A stretch of DNA of 8,061 nucleotides, taken from contig DMQT01000004.1 in assembly GCA_003455595.1 (NCBI GenBank), forward strand, positions 1 through 8,061, read 5' to 3'. This document shows positions 1 through 7,276 of the stretch, piece by piece (the stretch's first letter is position 1; every line of letters begins with the position of its first letter). The stretch is from Betaproteobacteria bacterium. GTDB lineage: Bacteria; Pseudomonadota; Gammaproteobacteria; Burkholderiales; Sulfuriferulaceae. A model generated the notes under the pieces. The model saw only the letters and a program-made list of their open reading frames with translations, made no database searches and was not told the DNA's origin. Made by a program: the position numbers and the translations under genes.

Positions 1-663
1 GGTTTGCAGCGAAGCCTGATTGGGCTTGTCGAGCAGCGTGTCTTCGAGTTCCTCGGTTTGCTCGCTGAGTTGCTCCAGCGCCAAAAAATAACGATCCACC
101 ACCGCGTCGAGCAAGGCATACGCCAGATAATCCGCCCCCAGTTTTCGAACCTGACCGCGCGCATTGCGCAGACGCTCGCGCACCGGCTCGAACATGCCGC
201 TGGCCTGCTCCTGAAAACTCAGCAGGGTATCCGGCAGCAGCACCAGACTGACCTGCTCGGTGCTGACCGTCAGCGTGGCCGCGTCGTAGTGCAGCGCGCG
301 CAACACCACAAACAGGTAAGCATCGTAGGACTCCACCTTGGGACGCTGATCGGTATGGAGAATATCTTCCAGCACCAGCGGGTGCAGGCCGAAACGCGTG
401 CCGATGTCCTGCATCAGCACCGGGTCATGCACACCATGCAGATTGAGCCAGTGCGTACTGCGCAGCGGCGTGTGCTTGAGCCACTTCTCCACTTCGCTGA
501 AGTGTGTCTCGTCGAGCCCGCCTGCGTCGAATTCCGTCAGCGACAGTGCAGGTGGCTGGCTAATATCCGTACCGACATACACCAGCGAGCCAGGCGGCAT
601 GCCGATCTTTTTGCTATGCGATTTGCGTTGTGCACGCCTGGCTGATTTGCGATTCTTGAACAT
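1..663 (-). CDS. corA: CorA family magnesium/cobalt transport protein (3' end outside window)
   Basis: This is the N-terminal 221 codons of a CorA-type divalent cation channel, which would form a pentamer in the inner membrane and admit Mg2+ (also Co2+/Ni2+). I read it by translating the minus strand from the ATG at 663-661; the frame is open to the window edge with no stop. A basic, Arg/Lys-rich leader of about 20 residues is followed by MPPGSLVYVG, a typical opening of this family, and then by the cytoplasmic domain with the family-typical stretch LEDILHTDQRPKVESYD (around residues 97-113) and a following beta/alpha region. The last visible part (around residues 175-221) is the start of the long stalk helix. 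The two C-terminal membrane helices and the GMN selectivity motif lie beyond position 1 and cannot be checked. An AGGAG lies 5 nt before the ATG. The gene follows hslO by 8 bp, so the two are probably co-transcribed. The family call is firm; ion specificity is inferred. Confidence 0.92.
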   Translation of the reverse strand, partial: MFKNRKSARRAQRKSHSKKIGMPPGSLVYVGTDISQPPALSLTEFDAGGLDETHFSEVEKWLKHTPLRSTHWLNLHGVHDPVLMQDIGTRFGLHPLVLEDILHTDQRPKVESYDAYLFVVLRALHYDAATLTVSTEQVSLVLLPDTLLSFQEQASGMFEPVRERLRNARGQVRKLGADYLAYALLDAVVDRYFLALEQLSEQTEELEDTLLDKPNQASLQT

Positions 664-668
664 GGACA

Positions 669-673
669 CTCCT
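669..673 (-). promoter_or_regulatory. Ribosome binding site of corA, overlapping the hslO stop codon
   Basis: AGGAG is read on the minus strand, with five bases between it and the corA ATG. The hslO TAG stop (674-672) shares bases with this site, so a ribosome terminating on hslO sits directly on the corA initiation region. This suggests translational coupling and fixes the corA start. Confidence 0.75.
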
Positions 674-1550
674 AGTGCTTGATCGGCGGCGCCGCTAGCG
701 GGGTGGCTGCAACAAACAGCTGCGCCGCGTCCACCGCATCAAACCGGTACATGCGGTTACAGAACTCACAACGCACTTCAATCTCGCCACGCTCGGTCAG
801 CACCGATTCAACCTCGTCGCGCCCCAGCATTTTGAGCATGTCGCCAACGCGTTCGCGCGAACAGCTGCAGCTGAAACTGACGCGTTCACCTTCGAACACG
901 CGCAGGTCTTCCTCGACAAACAGGCGGTGCAGGATGGTTTCGGCGGGCAAATTAAGCAGCTCTTCGGGTTTCAGCGTCGCGGCCAGCAGTCCGGCGCGGT
1001 TCCACGCATCGGCGTCAGCCGTTTCCACCCCCGGCAAGCGCTGGATCAGCATGCCGGCGGCGCGCTGGTCGTTCGCCGCCAGGCTGATTTGCGTATCGAG
1101 CTGCTCGGAACTTTGCATGTAGTGTTCCAGCACCTCGGCCACGCTGCTGCCCACCAGCGGCACGATGCCCTGATACGCGGGCTTGCCGTTGGCGGTCTGA
1201 TCCAGGGTAATCACGAAATTGCCCTCGCCCAACAGCGCATCCAGGGTGCCGCTGGGCACCTCGCCGTCCCATTTGGCAGTGGCGCGCAGGGTACGCGCGG
1301 AGGTCGCCTCGACCACCACCAGCTTGACCGCACCGTTGCCCCGCATTTGCAGAATCATGCTGCCATCGAATTTGAGGATGGCGGTAAGCAGGGCGGCTGC
1401 CGCCATCAGCTCGCCCAGCAGAATTTGCAGCGAGGGCGGATAGTCGGCGTGCTTGAGCACCTCGCGCCAGGTGGCGTCGAGGCTGACCAGCTCGCCACGC
1501 ACCGGGGCTTGCTCGAACAGAAAACGGGTGAGGGTATCGGGTGTAGGCAT
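672..1550 (-). CDS. hslO: Redox-regulated molecular chaperone Hsp33
   Basis: Hsp33 is a cytoplasmic holdase. When oxidative stress disulfide-bonds its zinc-binding cysteines, it unfolds its C-terminus and protects client proteins from aggregation. The 292-residue product matches the usual family length of about 290. The redox switch is intact: Cys228-Ser-Cys230 and Cys261-Glu-Phe-Cys264, 30 residues apart (CXC...CXXC), in the context CSCSRERV and CEFCNRMYRF, which is very typical. The N-terminal substrate-binding domain precedes it. I chose the ATG at 1550 (MPTPDTLTRF) rather than an 18-codon upstream extension because it gives the family length and because a good -10 element (1582-1587) lies inside that extension, so the extension would probably not be transcribed. 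No strong Shine-Dalgarno is seen. The short tail after the CXXC domain (AATPLAAPPIKH) is unremarkable. The gene is divergent from tex and directly upstream of corA. Confidence 0.96.
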   Translation of the reverse strand: MPTPDTLTRFLFEQAPVRGELVSLDATWREVLKHADYPPSLQILLGELMAAAALLTAILKFDGSMILQMRGNGAVKLVVVEATSARTLRATAKWDGEVPSGTLDALLGEGNFVITLDQTANGKPAYQGIVPLVGSSVAEVLEHYMQSSEQLDTQISLAANDQRAAGMLIQRLPGVETADADAWNRAGLLAATLKPEELLNLPAETILHRLFVEEDLRVFEGERVSFSCSCSRERVGDMLKMLGRDEVESVLTERGEIEVRCEFCNRMYRFDAVDAAQLFVAATPLAAPPIKH

Positions 1551-1581
1551 GGCAGGACAATAGCGGGATGAATACGGATTG

Positions 1582-1587
1582 ATTATA
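1582..1587 (-). promoter_or_regulatory. Probable -10 element of the hslO-corA promoter
   Basis: The minus strand reads a perfect TATAAT here. It would place the transcription start near 1575, giving a leader of about 25 nt before the hslO ATG. The hexamer 17 bases upstream (1605-1610, GAAAGC) is a poor -35, so an activator or another sigma factor may be needed. No clear heat-shock sigma-32 type CCCCAT -10 was seen. Confidence 0.5.
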
Positions 1588-1589
1588 CC

Positions 1590-1618
1590 TTGCCAGCCCA
1601 GCACGCTTTCTGCATAGT
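1590..1618 (+). promoter_or_regulatory. Probable tex promoter (-35 and -10)
   Basis: TTGCCA at 1590-1595 matches the sigma-70 -35 consensus at five of six positions. CATAGT at 1613-1618 matches the -10 at four of six, and the spacer is exactly 17 bp. Transcription would begin near 1625, about 23 nt before the tex ATG. The element lies directly beside the opposing hslO -10, so the two promoters would face away from each other with overlapping polymerase footprints. Confidence 0.45.
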
Positions 1619-1647
1619 TGCACGCTTCGCTTTCTCATTGCCAACCC

Positions 1648-3936
1648 ATGCTGCCGTCCATCGAACACCGTATTGCCGTTGAACTCAACGCCCGTCCCAA
1701 TCAAGTCGCTGCTGCCGTTGCCCTGCTCGACGAGGGTGCCACCGTGCCGTTCATCTCGCGCTACCGCAAGGAAGCCACCGGCGGGCTGGACGACACGCAG
1801 ATGCGCCTGCTGGAAGAACGGCTGGGCTATCTGCGCGAGCTGGAACAACGCCGCAGCGCGATTGTGGCCAGCATCACCGAACAGGGCAAGCTGATGCCCG
1901 AACTGGCGCGCGCCGTGGCGTTGGCAGACACCAAACAAAGCCTGGAAGACCTCTATCTACCCTACAAACAAAAGCGCCGCACCAAAGCACAGATTGCGCG
2001 CGAAGCCGGCCTGGAGGCGCTCGCCGACGCCCTGCTCAATGACCCGACGCTGACGCCCGACACCGAAGCAGCACGCTATGTGGATACCGACAAAGGCGTA
2101 GCTGACATCAAGGCCGCGCTGGAAGGCGCGCGTCACATCCTGATGGAGCGCTTTGCCGAGGATGCCGCGCTACTTGGCCAGTTGCGCGCCCACCTGGAAC
2201 AACATGGCATGCTGGTGTCTACTCTAGTGGAAGGCAAGGCCGACGCCGGGGCAAAATTCCGCGACTATTTCGACTACCAGGAAAAACTGCGCGAGGTGCC
2301 GCCACACCGGGCGCTGGCGCTGCTGCGCGGGCGCAACGAAGACCTGCTGCGGGTCGGCCTGAAACTGCCGCAAGACCTGGCCGAAACGCCTGTCGCGCAT
2401 CCGTGCGAAGCGATGATCGCGCGACGTTTTGGCATCACCCAGCACAACCGCGCTGCCGACAAATGGCTGACCGACACGGTGCGCTGGAGCTGGCGCATCA
2501 AACTCGCACTGCATCTGGAACTGGAACTGCTCGGCGCCCTGCGCGAACGCGCCGAAGAGGAAGCGATTCGGGTATTCGCGCGCAATCTGCACGACTTGCT
2601 GCTGGCCGCCCCGGCCGGCGCGCGCACCACCATCGGCCTCGATCCCGGCCTGCGCACCGGCGTCAAGGTCGCGGTGGTGGACGCCACCGGCAAACTGCTC
2701 GACACCGCCACCATTTACCCGCACGTGCCGCGCAACGACTGGCACGGCGCACTGCACACGCTGTCCTTGCTGGCGAAAAAGCACAACGCCGAACTCATCA
2801 GCATCGGCAACGGCACCGCCTCGCGTGAAACCGACAAGCTCGCCGCCGAGCTCATCAGCGCACATCCCGAACTCAAACTCAGCAAAGTCGTGGTGTCCGA
2901 AGCCGGGGCGTCGGTGTATTCCGCGTCGGCATTCGCCGCGCACGAATTTCCGCAGCTCGATGTCAGCCTGCGCGGCGCGGTGTCGATCGCGCGTCGCCTG
3001 CAAGACCCGCTCGCCGAGCTGGTAAAAATCGACCCCAAATCCATCGGCGTCGGCCAGTACCAGCACGACCTCAGCCAATTCAAGCTGGCGCGCAGCCTGG
3101 ACGCGGTGGTGGAAGACTGCGTCAACGCCGTCGGCGTCGATGTGAACATGGCGTCGATCCCGCTACTGGCGCGCATTTCCGGCTTGTCCGCCACGCTGGC
3201 GGAAAACATCGTCGCCTACCGCGATGAACATGGCGCATTCACCAGCCGCAAGACCTTGCTCAAGGTACCGCGACTGGGCGACAAGACTTTCGAACAGGCC
3301 GCCGGCTTTCTGCGCGTGCGCGGCGACAACCCGCTCGACGCTTCCGCCGTCCACCCGGAAGCCTATCCGCTGGCCGAGCGCATCCTTGCCGATGCGCCGC
3401 AGCAGCACGCCGCCATCGGCCAGCCCGGCGCGTTCAGCCAGCTACAGGCGGCGCACTACACCGACGACCGCTTCGGCCTGCCGACCGTGCAGGACATCCT
3501 GCGCGAGCTGAAAAAACCCGGCCGCGACCCGCGCCCTGCATTCCAGGCCGTCGCGTTCAAGGAAGGCGTCGAAGACCTGAAGGATTTAACACCCGGCATG
3601 CTGCTCGAAGGCGTCGTCACCAACGTCACCAACTTCGGCGCCTTCGTCGATATCGGCGTGCATCAGGACGGCCTGGTGCACATCTCTGCGCTGGCCGAAC
3701 GCTTTGTCAAAGACCCGCACAGCGTGGTCAAGGCGGGCGATGTGGTGAAGGTAAAAGTGCTGGAAGTTGATGTGCAGCGCAAGCGTGTGGCGCTCACCAT
3801 GCGGTTGACCGACGCGCCGCCCAAACCCGACGCGTCGCAGAAACCCGTCGCCAAATCGGCCAAACATACGCCTGCCCCGGCACCTGCGGGGGGTGCGCTG
3901 GCCGAGGCACTGGCGCGGGCAATGCGCCAGAAGTGA
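1648..3936 (+). CDS. tex: Tex family S1 RNA-binding transcription accessory protein
   Basis: Tex is a conserved cytoplasmic nucleic-acid-binding protein related in architecture to eukaryotic Spt6 and linked in several bacteria to transcription and to toxin-gene or stress expression. The 762-residue product fits the usual length of about 770. Visible in order are the N-terminal helical region with the family stretch [14 protein letters not shown] (around residues 33-46) and the [15 protein letters not shown] segment; a YqgF/RNase H-like domain beginning at [11 protein letters not shown] (around 327); the [13 protein letters not shown] stretch (around 468-480) leading into helix-hairpin-helix repeats (around 485-565); and an S1 domain (around 650-720, with [21 protein letters not shown]). 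A Pro/Ala/Lys-rich tail of about 40 residues ends the protein. I chose the ATG at 1648 (MLPSIEHRI) because it begins where Tex homologues begin; an in-frame TTG at 1618 lies before the predicted transcription start. No clear Shine-Dalgarno is visible. The last ten codons are repeated just after the stop (see the repeat entry). Confidence 0.97.
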   Translation: MLPSIEHRIAVELNARPNQVAAAVALLDEGATVPFISRYRKEATGGLDDTQMRLLEERLGYLRELEQRRSAIVASITEQGKLMPELARAVALADTKQSLEDLYLPYKQKRRTKAQIAREAGLEALADALLNDPTLTPDTEAARYVDTDKGVADIKAALEGARHILMERFAEDAALLGQLRAHLEQHGMLVSTLVEGKADAGAKFRDYFDYQEKLREVPPHRALALLRGRNEDLLRVGLKLPQDLAETPVAHPCEAMIARRFGITQHNRAADKWLTDTVRWSWRIKLALHLELELLGALRERAEEEAIRVFARNLHDLLLAAPAGARTTIGLDPGLRTGVKVAVVDATGKLLDTATIYPHVPRNDWHGALHTLSLLAKKHNAELISIGNGTASRETDKLAAELISAHPELKLSKVVVSEAGASVYSASAFAAHEFPQLDVSLRGAVSIARRLQDPLAELVKIDPKSIGVGQYQHDLSQFKLARSLDAVVEDCVNAVGVDVNMASIPLLARISGLSATLAENIVAYRDEHGAFTSRKTLLKVPRLGDKTFEQAAGFLRVRGDNPLDASAVHPEAYPLAERILADAPQQHAAIGQPGAFSQLQAAHYTDDRFGLPTVQDILRELKKPGRDPRPAFQAVAFKEGVEDLKDLTPGMLLEGVVTNVTNFGAFVDIGVHQDGLVHISALAERFVKDPHSVVKAGDVVKVKVLEVDVQRKRVALTMRLTDAPPKPDASQKPVAKSAKHTPAPAPAGGALAEALARAMRQK
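3910..3930. other. Perfect 7-bp inverted repeat at the tex 3' end
   Basis: CTGGCGC and GCGCCAG flank a 7-base loop inside the last codons of tex. The hairpin lies between the converging tex and pga-type transcription units, but no T-run follows it on either strand. It therefore does not qualify as a standard intrinsic terminator, although it could pause polymerase or protect an RNA 3' end. Confidence 0.4.
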
Positions 3937-3970
3937 ACCTTGACGAGAGCAATGCGCCAGAAATAAGCCC
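3911..3970 (+). repeat. Imperfect 30-bp tandem duplication of the tex C-terminal codons and stop
   Basis: Two 30-bp units (3911-3940 and 3941-3970) match at about 23 of 30 positions, with a 14-base identical core (3919-3932 and 3949-3962). The second copy is in the tex reading frame: the first encodes LARAMRQK then TGA, the second LTRAMRQK then TAA (3964-3966). The period is exactly ten codons. The simplest reading is an old tandem duplication of the gene's 3' end, with the first stop now ending the protein. Confidence 0.8.
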
Positions 3971-3972
3971 GC

Positions 3973-5676
3973 TCAAAACAGCAACTCGAAGCTTGCACCG
4001 ATGTAGTTGCGGGTATAGCCACCGCCTGAACCCTGCGACAAGGCGGCGGAATCCGAGCGGCCTGCATAAAAGCGCAGCGTGCCCCAGTCGTCGAGCGGCC
4101 GCGTGGCGGATGCCTCGAGTGAATACAGCGTATCGCCCGCGTTCGCATTTTCTTGCAGGCGTCCGAGCGCGCCGTTCAGCTGCCAATTCCAGCCTGCACG
4201 CTCGGCTTCCAGCGCCGCTGTCAGCTTGATCTCGCGATACTGGTCCGGACTGTAATAACCCCGATAGGGAACCGGTGGCGCACTGTCGTTGAAACCCATG
4301 GCGGCGATGCCGAATGTGATGCGCGGCTGCAGCAGGCTCAGGTATTCGATCCGCCCAGCGACGCGCGTGCGCTGGTTGCCGTCGTCAAAGCGTCCGGCCA
4401 GCATGCCGAAACTACCCAGCCAGCGCGGTGCAAACCGGTAGTCGAAGCCGGCGCTCGCGTAATCGAACTTGACTCGGTTATGGATGGAAGCGATGTTTTC
4501 TACGATGTCGTTGCCCGCTTCCACATCAACCCGCCACAAATCGGCCGGCAGCCACTTGATCTGTGCTTTCCATGCGACGCTTTGCCAATCCGCGTAGCGG
4601 CGTTGCCCCAGCTCAAGCCGCGGCCAGACGATGCCATAGCCGGCATCCAGCCCGCCCAGGCGCGACCCGTAACTCAACAGATAGGTGTTGCCGCTCAGCT
4701 GGCTGCCATGTTGGCTCAAGCGCGCATGGCGTACGCTGAACGCAAAATCTTGCCCCGGCCCGCTATTGATCTTGGCATAGAGTTTTGTCGTATCGACATC
4801 AAGCTGGTCGCTGTCGTTGCTGTGCTCTGCCGTCACGCCCACCCGGCTCGCCAGGTCGCGCTGCACCTGGGTGCGGAATGGCTGTGCCGCCGGGCCGGTC
4901 ATGCCGTCGGTCGCTTTCAAGGCCATCTCATCCAGCCCGGACCAGCGCAGCGCGCGCGCAAATTCAAGTCTATCGTCCGGCGCGCTGGTGTCGTTGACCA
5001 GGGGGCTGAGCTCGCGCGCCGCTTGCTGATTGAGGCCGAGCGCATTGTGCGCGCGTGCGAGGCGCAGCCTGGCCTCACGGTCATCGGGATGGGTGGCGAG
5101 GATGCGTTCGTACGCCGCAACGGCTGGCTGATTTTGACCCATCCATTCCAATACCCGCGCCTCGCCCTTGGCAGCCTTGAGGTCGTTCGGATCACGTTGC
5201 AGCAAACGCCGGTAACTGCTCAAGGCTTCGCGCAGACGGTTGAGCATCGAAGCTGATTCGGCCAGCCCATACAGCGCCTCGTTATTGTCCGGACGAGTCT
5301 GCAGCTCGGCTTCAAACAGCGGCAAGGCTGCCGCCTGCTGTCCCGACCATGCCAGCTGCCAGGCGAGCGCCAGGCGCACATCCCCGGTACGCTGTGGGGC
5401 AATCTCGATTACCCGTTGATAGAGCTGAATCGCGCGCGCATGCTGGTCGTCCCAGGCGTAGACGCGGGCAACCTCGATGAGCAAATCGGTATCGTTCGGG
5501 CGCTGCGCCAGCAGCTGTTCGTAGCCCGGCAAGGCCGCTCGATACTGCCGCGCATCGACGTAGTGCCGCAGCGTATCCAGACTATCCGCCAGCGCTGGAG
5601 ACCCCGCCAGCAGGAGCAGGATGAGTCCGGCAATGCGGCGTTTCAGGTGTCGAGGGGGGCGCGACGCGTGGTCCAT
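3973..5676 (-). CDS. TPR and outer-membrane beta-barrel exopolysaccharide export protein, PgaA-like (shortened)
   Basis: This is probably the outer-membrane exporter of the polymer made by the neighbouring PgaC-type enzyme. The 567-residue product opens with a signal peptide: an Arg-rich start, the hydrophobic stretch LILLLLAGSPALA, and likely cleavage after Ala30. About six TPR-like helical repeats follow (around 33-260; for example ALPGYEQLLAQRPNDTDLL and AVAAYERILATHPDDREAR). From about 277 on, alternating aromatic/polar stretches indicate a beta-barrel, which ends in ASFELLF with the C-terminal Phe expected for assembly by the BAM complex. The plan matches PgaA/HmsH, but PgaA is about 800 residues. 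The barrel (about 290 residues) is near full size, so the missing part is about half of the periplasmic TPR region. A GYYSP motif (around 473-477) is reminiscent of BcsC-type exporters, an alternative assignment. The start overlaps the pgaC end by 34 nt and has GGAAGG 7 nt upstream (5684-5689). The architecture is certain; the PgaA role rests mainly on context. Confidence 0.78.
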   Translation of the reverse strand: MDHASRPPRHLKRRIAGLILLLLAGSPALADSLDTLRHYVDARQYRAALPGYEQLLAQRPNDTDLLIEVARVYAWDDQHARAIQLYQRVIEIAPQRTGDVRLALAWQLAWSGQQAAALPLFEAELQTRPDNNEALYGLAESASMLNRLREALSSYRRLLQRDPNDLKAAKGEARVLEWMGQNQPAVAAYERILATHPDDREARLRLARAHNALGLNQQAARELSPLVNDTSAPDDRLEFARALRWSGLDEMALKATDGMTGPAAQPFRTQVQRDLASRVGVTAEHSNDSDQLDVDTTKLYAKINSGPGQDFAFSVRHARLSQHGSQLSGNTYLLSYGSRLGGLDAGYGIVWPRLELGQRRYADWQSVAWKAQIKWLPADLWRVDVEAGNDIVENIASIHNRVKFDYASAGFDYRFAPRWLGSFGMLAGRFDDGNQRTRVAGRIEYLSLLQPRITFGIAAMGFNDSAPPVPYRGYYSPDQYREIKLTAALEAERAGWNWQLNGALGRLQENANAGDTLYSLEASATRPLDDWGTLRFYAGRSDSAALSQGSGGGYTRNYIGASFELLF

Positions 5677-6908
5677 TTCACGGCCTTCCGGCTGGGTTTT
5701 TTAAACAGATGGGGAAGCGCGATGACCGCAGCAATTTGCAACACCGCCCAGTAGATAATCGGGTAATACACGGCGTAGGCAAAATAGCCTGTGGTTGCGC
5801 GGTCGTAGGTGCGGTCGATCAGCGTGCCGACGATGATTTGCACCATGCACACGGTGGCGATCACCATGCCCCAGAAATTCGGAATCGGATGCGCGCCGAT
5901 GGGTGGAAAGCCCATTGAATACGACACGATCCAGATCACCGACAGCACCACAAAACACAGCGCCCACAGGGTTGATAGCACTGACTCGATGAAAATCGGC
6001 CACATGCGCCGGTACTTCCAATGCCGCATCACGTTGGCATGGCGATGCAGCACTTGCATCAGTCCACGCGCCCAGCGCAAACGCTGTTTGAAATGCGCCT
6101 TGTAGTTCGACGGCACCGTCATCCAGACCAGTGCACGCGGCTCGTAGCGCACATCCCAGAAGCGTTTTTGCAGCTTCCAGGTCAGCTCGATATCTTCGGT
6201 GGCCATGTCCGGGCTGAAGCCGCCCACATCGAACAAGGCATTGCGACGAAATGCGGCAACCACGCCCGACACCGTGACAATGCGCCCCCAGATGCGTTGC
6301 GAGCGACGCAACAGACTGACAATCGAGGTGAATTCCATCAGCTGCAGCCGCGCCAGGAAGGTATCCACGTTTCTGACCCGGGGATTGCCGGTGACCGCAG
6401 CGACGCGCGCCGAACTGAAATGCGGCATGACATGCCAGAGAATATCCGGCTCGGGTTCTGCGTCTGCGTCCATGATGAGGACGATGTCGCCGTTCAGGCA
6501 CGGCAGCGCGTCATTCAGCGCCATCGCTTTACCCTGATTGGTGTGCTTGAAAATGCCCCGAACCTTGCCCGCCTCGGCAAAGCGCCGGATGATGTCGGCG
6601 GTGCCGTCGGTCGAGCCATCGTCCACCACCACCACCTCAAAGCGCGGATAATCGATGGCGCACGCCGCGGTCAGCGCGCCTTCCAGCAGCCGTGCTTCGT
6701 TATGCGCCGGAATCAGGATGGAAACGCTCAAGCTGCTATCCAGCGCCAGCGGGGTATCCTGATATCCCTCCCAGCGCTGGCGAAAAAAGAACGCGGTGGT
6801 CACCCACATGATGCTGGTCACAATCGGGTAGGCTGCAAAGAAAAACAACGCCACCAGGTAAATCGGATTGTGCTGAATGGCGGAAAGCACCGAGACGGCA
6901 TCCATCAT
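5643..6908 (-). CDS. pgaC: Poly-beta-1,6-N-acetyl-D-glucosamine synthase-type glycosyltransferase (GT2), PgaC-like
   Basis: This is an inner-membrane processive family-2 glycosyltransferase that would polymerise UDP-GlcNAc and pass the chain across the membrane together with PgaD. The 421-residue product is close to E. coli PgaC in length. An N-terminal membrane segment (around 15-42) precedes the catalytic domain. The catalytic set is complete: VVDDGSTD (Asp96/Asp97), DAD (Asp147, Asp149), TED (Asp239, the likely base) and QRLRW (275-279, the processive signature). Stretches such as GNPRVR, SQRIWG and TVSGVVAAFRRNAL (212-225) and YEPRALVW closely resemble PgaC rather than cellulose or hyaluronan synthases. 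Three further membrane segments (around 308-330, 346-365, 375-400) follow. Its ATG overlaps the stop of the PgaD-like gene (ATGA); a second ATG directly follows, so the start may be one codon later. It overlaps the TPR-barrel gene downstream. Acceptor and product identity are inferred from the family. Confidence 0.92.
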   Translation of the reverse strand: MMDAVSVLSAIQHNPIYLVALFFFAAYPIVTSIMWVTTAFFFRQRWEGYQDTPLALDSSLSVSILIPAHNEARLLEGALTAACAIDYPRFEVVVVDDGSTDGTADIIRRFAEAGKVRGIFKHTNQGKAMALNDALPCLNGDIVLIMDADAEPEPDILWHVMPHFSSARVAAVTGNPRVRNVDTFLARLQLMEFTSIVSLLRRSQRIWGRIVTVSGVVAAFRRNALFDVGGFSPDMATEDIELTWKLQKRFWDVRYEPRALVWMTVPSNYKAHFKQRLRWARGLMQVLHRHANVMRHWKYRRMWPIFIESVLSTLWALCFVVLSVIWIVSYSMGFPPIGAHPIPNFWGMVIATVCMVQIIVGTLIDRTYDRATTGYFAYAVYYPIIYWAVLQIAAVIALPHLFKKPSRKAVKWTTRRAPLDT

Positions 6909-7276
6909 GAACGCCGCAGATAACGCTTCTGGTCCGGCTCAAGTGCGATTTCGATACTATGCGCGGCGCGCAGACCAGCCCAGTCAGCACGCACTTGCAG
7001 CCCTTGCCAGTCGTGCTCGTAATGCTCTTCGACGCGGCGCAAATTTAACCGTGGCCCTTTGCGTTTGTACAGGTGCAAATTATGCCGCTGCCAGAGCAGC
7101 GTAATCAGCGGAATGATGATCAGCGCGCCCAATATCAGCCAACCCAAAATCGGAAAATTGATGCGCTGGGTCGTAAGCACGCGCCACCACGCCGCAAAAA
7201 ACAACAACCAGCCGCCCACCAACATCAGAAAATGCACCAACTTGCGGCCCTTGCTGGAGAGGGGTTTGCGGACCAT
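6905..7276 (-). CDS. Small two-helix membrane protein, PgaD-like
   Basis: This 123-residue protein is the probable PgaD-type partner of the glycosyltransferase. In E. coli, PgaD is about 137 residues with two membrane helices, and PgaC plus PgaD form the c-di-GMP-dependent synthase. Here a basic N-terminus (MVRKPLSSKGRK) leads to helix 1 (around 13-31, HFLMLVGGWLLFFAAW) and helix 2 (around 43-62, ILGWLILGALIIIPLITLLW), then a charged cytoplasmic tail with an HNLHLYKRKGPR stretch. I chose the ATG at 7276 because it overlaps the upstream stop by one base (TGATG) and gives a sensible basic N-terminus; an in-frame extension to 7309 would run into the preceding gene. The gene lies directly before pgaC with a 4-nt overlap, which is the strongest argument for the assignment. 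Sequence similarity to PgaD is weak by eye, so the name is a topology and context call. c-di-GMP control is inferred from the family and is not visible. Confidence 0.72.
   Translation of the reverse strand: MVRKPLSSKGRKLVHFLMLVGGWLLFFAAWWRVLTTQRINFPILGWLILGALIIIPLITLLWQRHNLHLYKRKGPRLNLRRVEEHYEHDWQGLQVRADWAGLRAAHSIEIALEPDQKRYLRRS

Noticed and set aside
4..645. Long plus-strand open frame at the left edge
   Set aside because: It lies antisense to the clear CorA N-terminus on the minus strand, and its translation has no family resemblance; it is a high-GC shadow frame.
927..1571. Plus-strand open frame opposite hslO
   Set aside because: Antisense to hslO, which has an intact Hsp33 cysteine motif and full length; composition (His/Gln/Arg-rich) is that of a shadow frame.
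1551..1604. 18-codon N-terminal extension of hslO
   Set aside because: It would contain the predicted -10 element and makes the protein longer than the family norm.
2224..3078. Minus-strand 284-codon open frame inside tex
   Set aside because: Opposite the conserved YqgF/RNase H-like region of tex; no start signal and no recognisable domain.
3910..3930. Intrinsic terminator for tex
   Set aside because: The stem is good but no T-run follows on either strand.
4153..5256. Plus-strand 367-codon open frame opposite the TPR-barrel gene
   Set aside because: The minus-strand frame has a signal peptide, TPR repeats and a barrel C-terminus; the opposite frame is a shadow without recognisable features.
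6021..6923. Plus-strand 300-codon open frame opposite pgaC
   Set aside because: The minus strand encodes an intact GT2 enzyme with all catalytic motifs; the antisense product is His/Arg/Gln-rich without a family.
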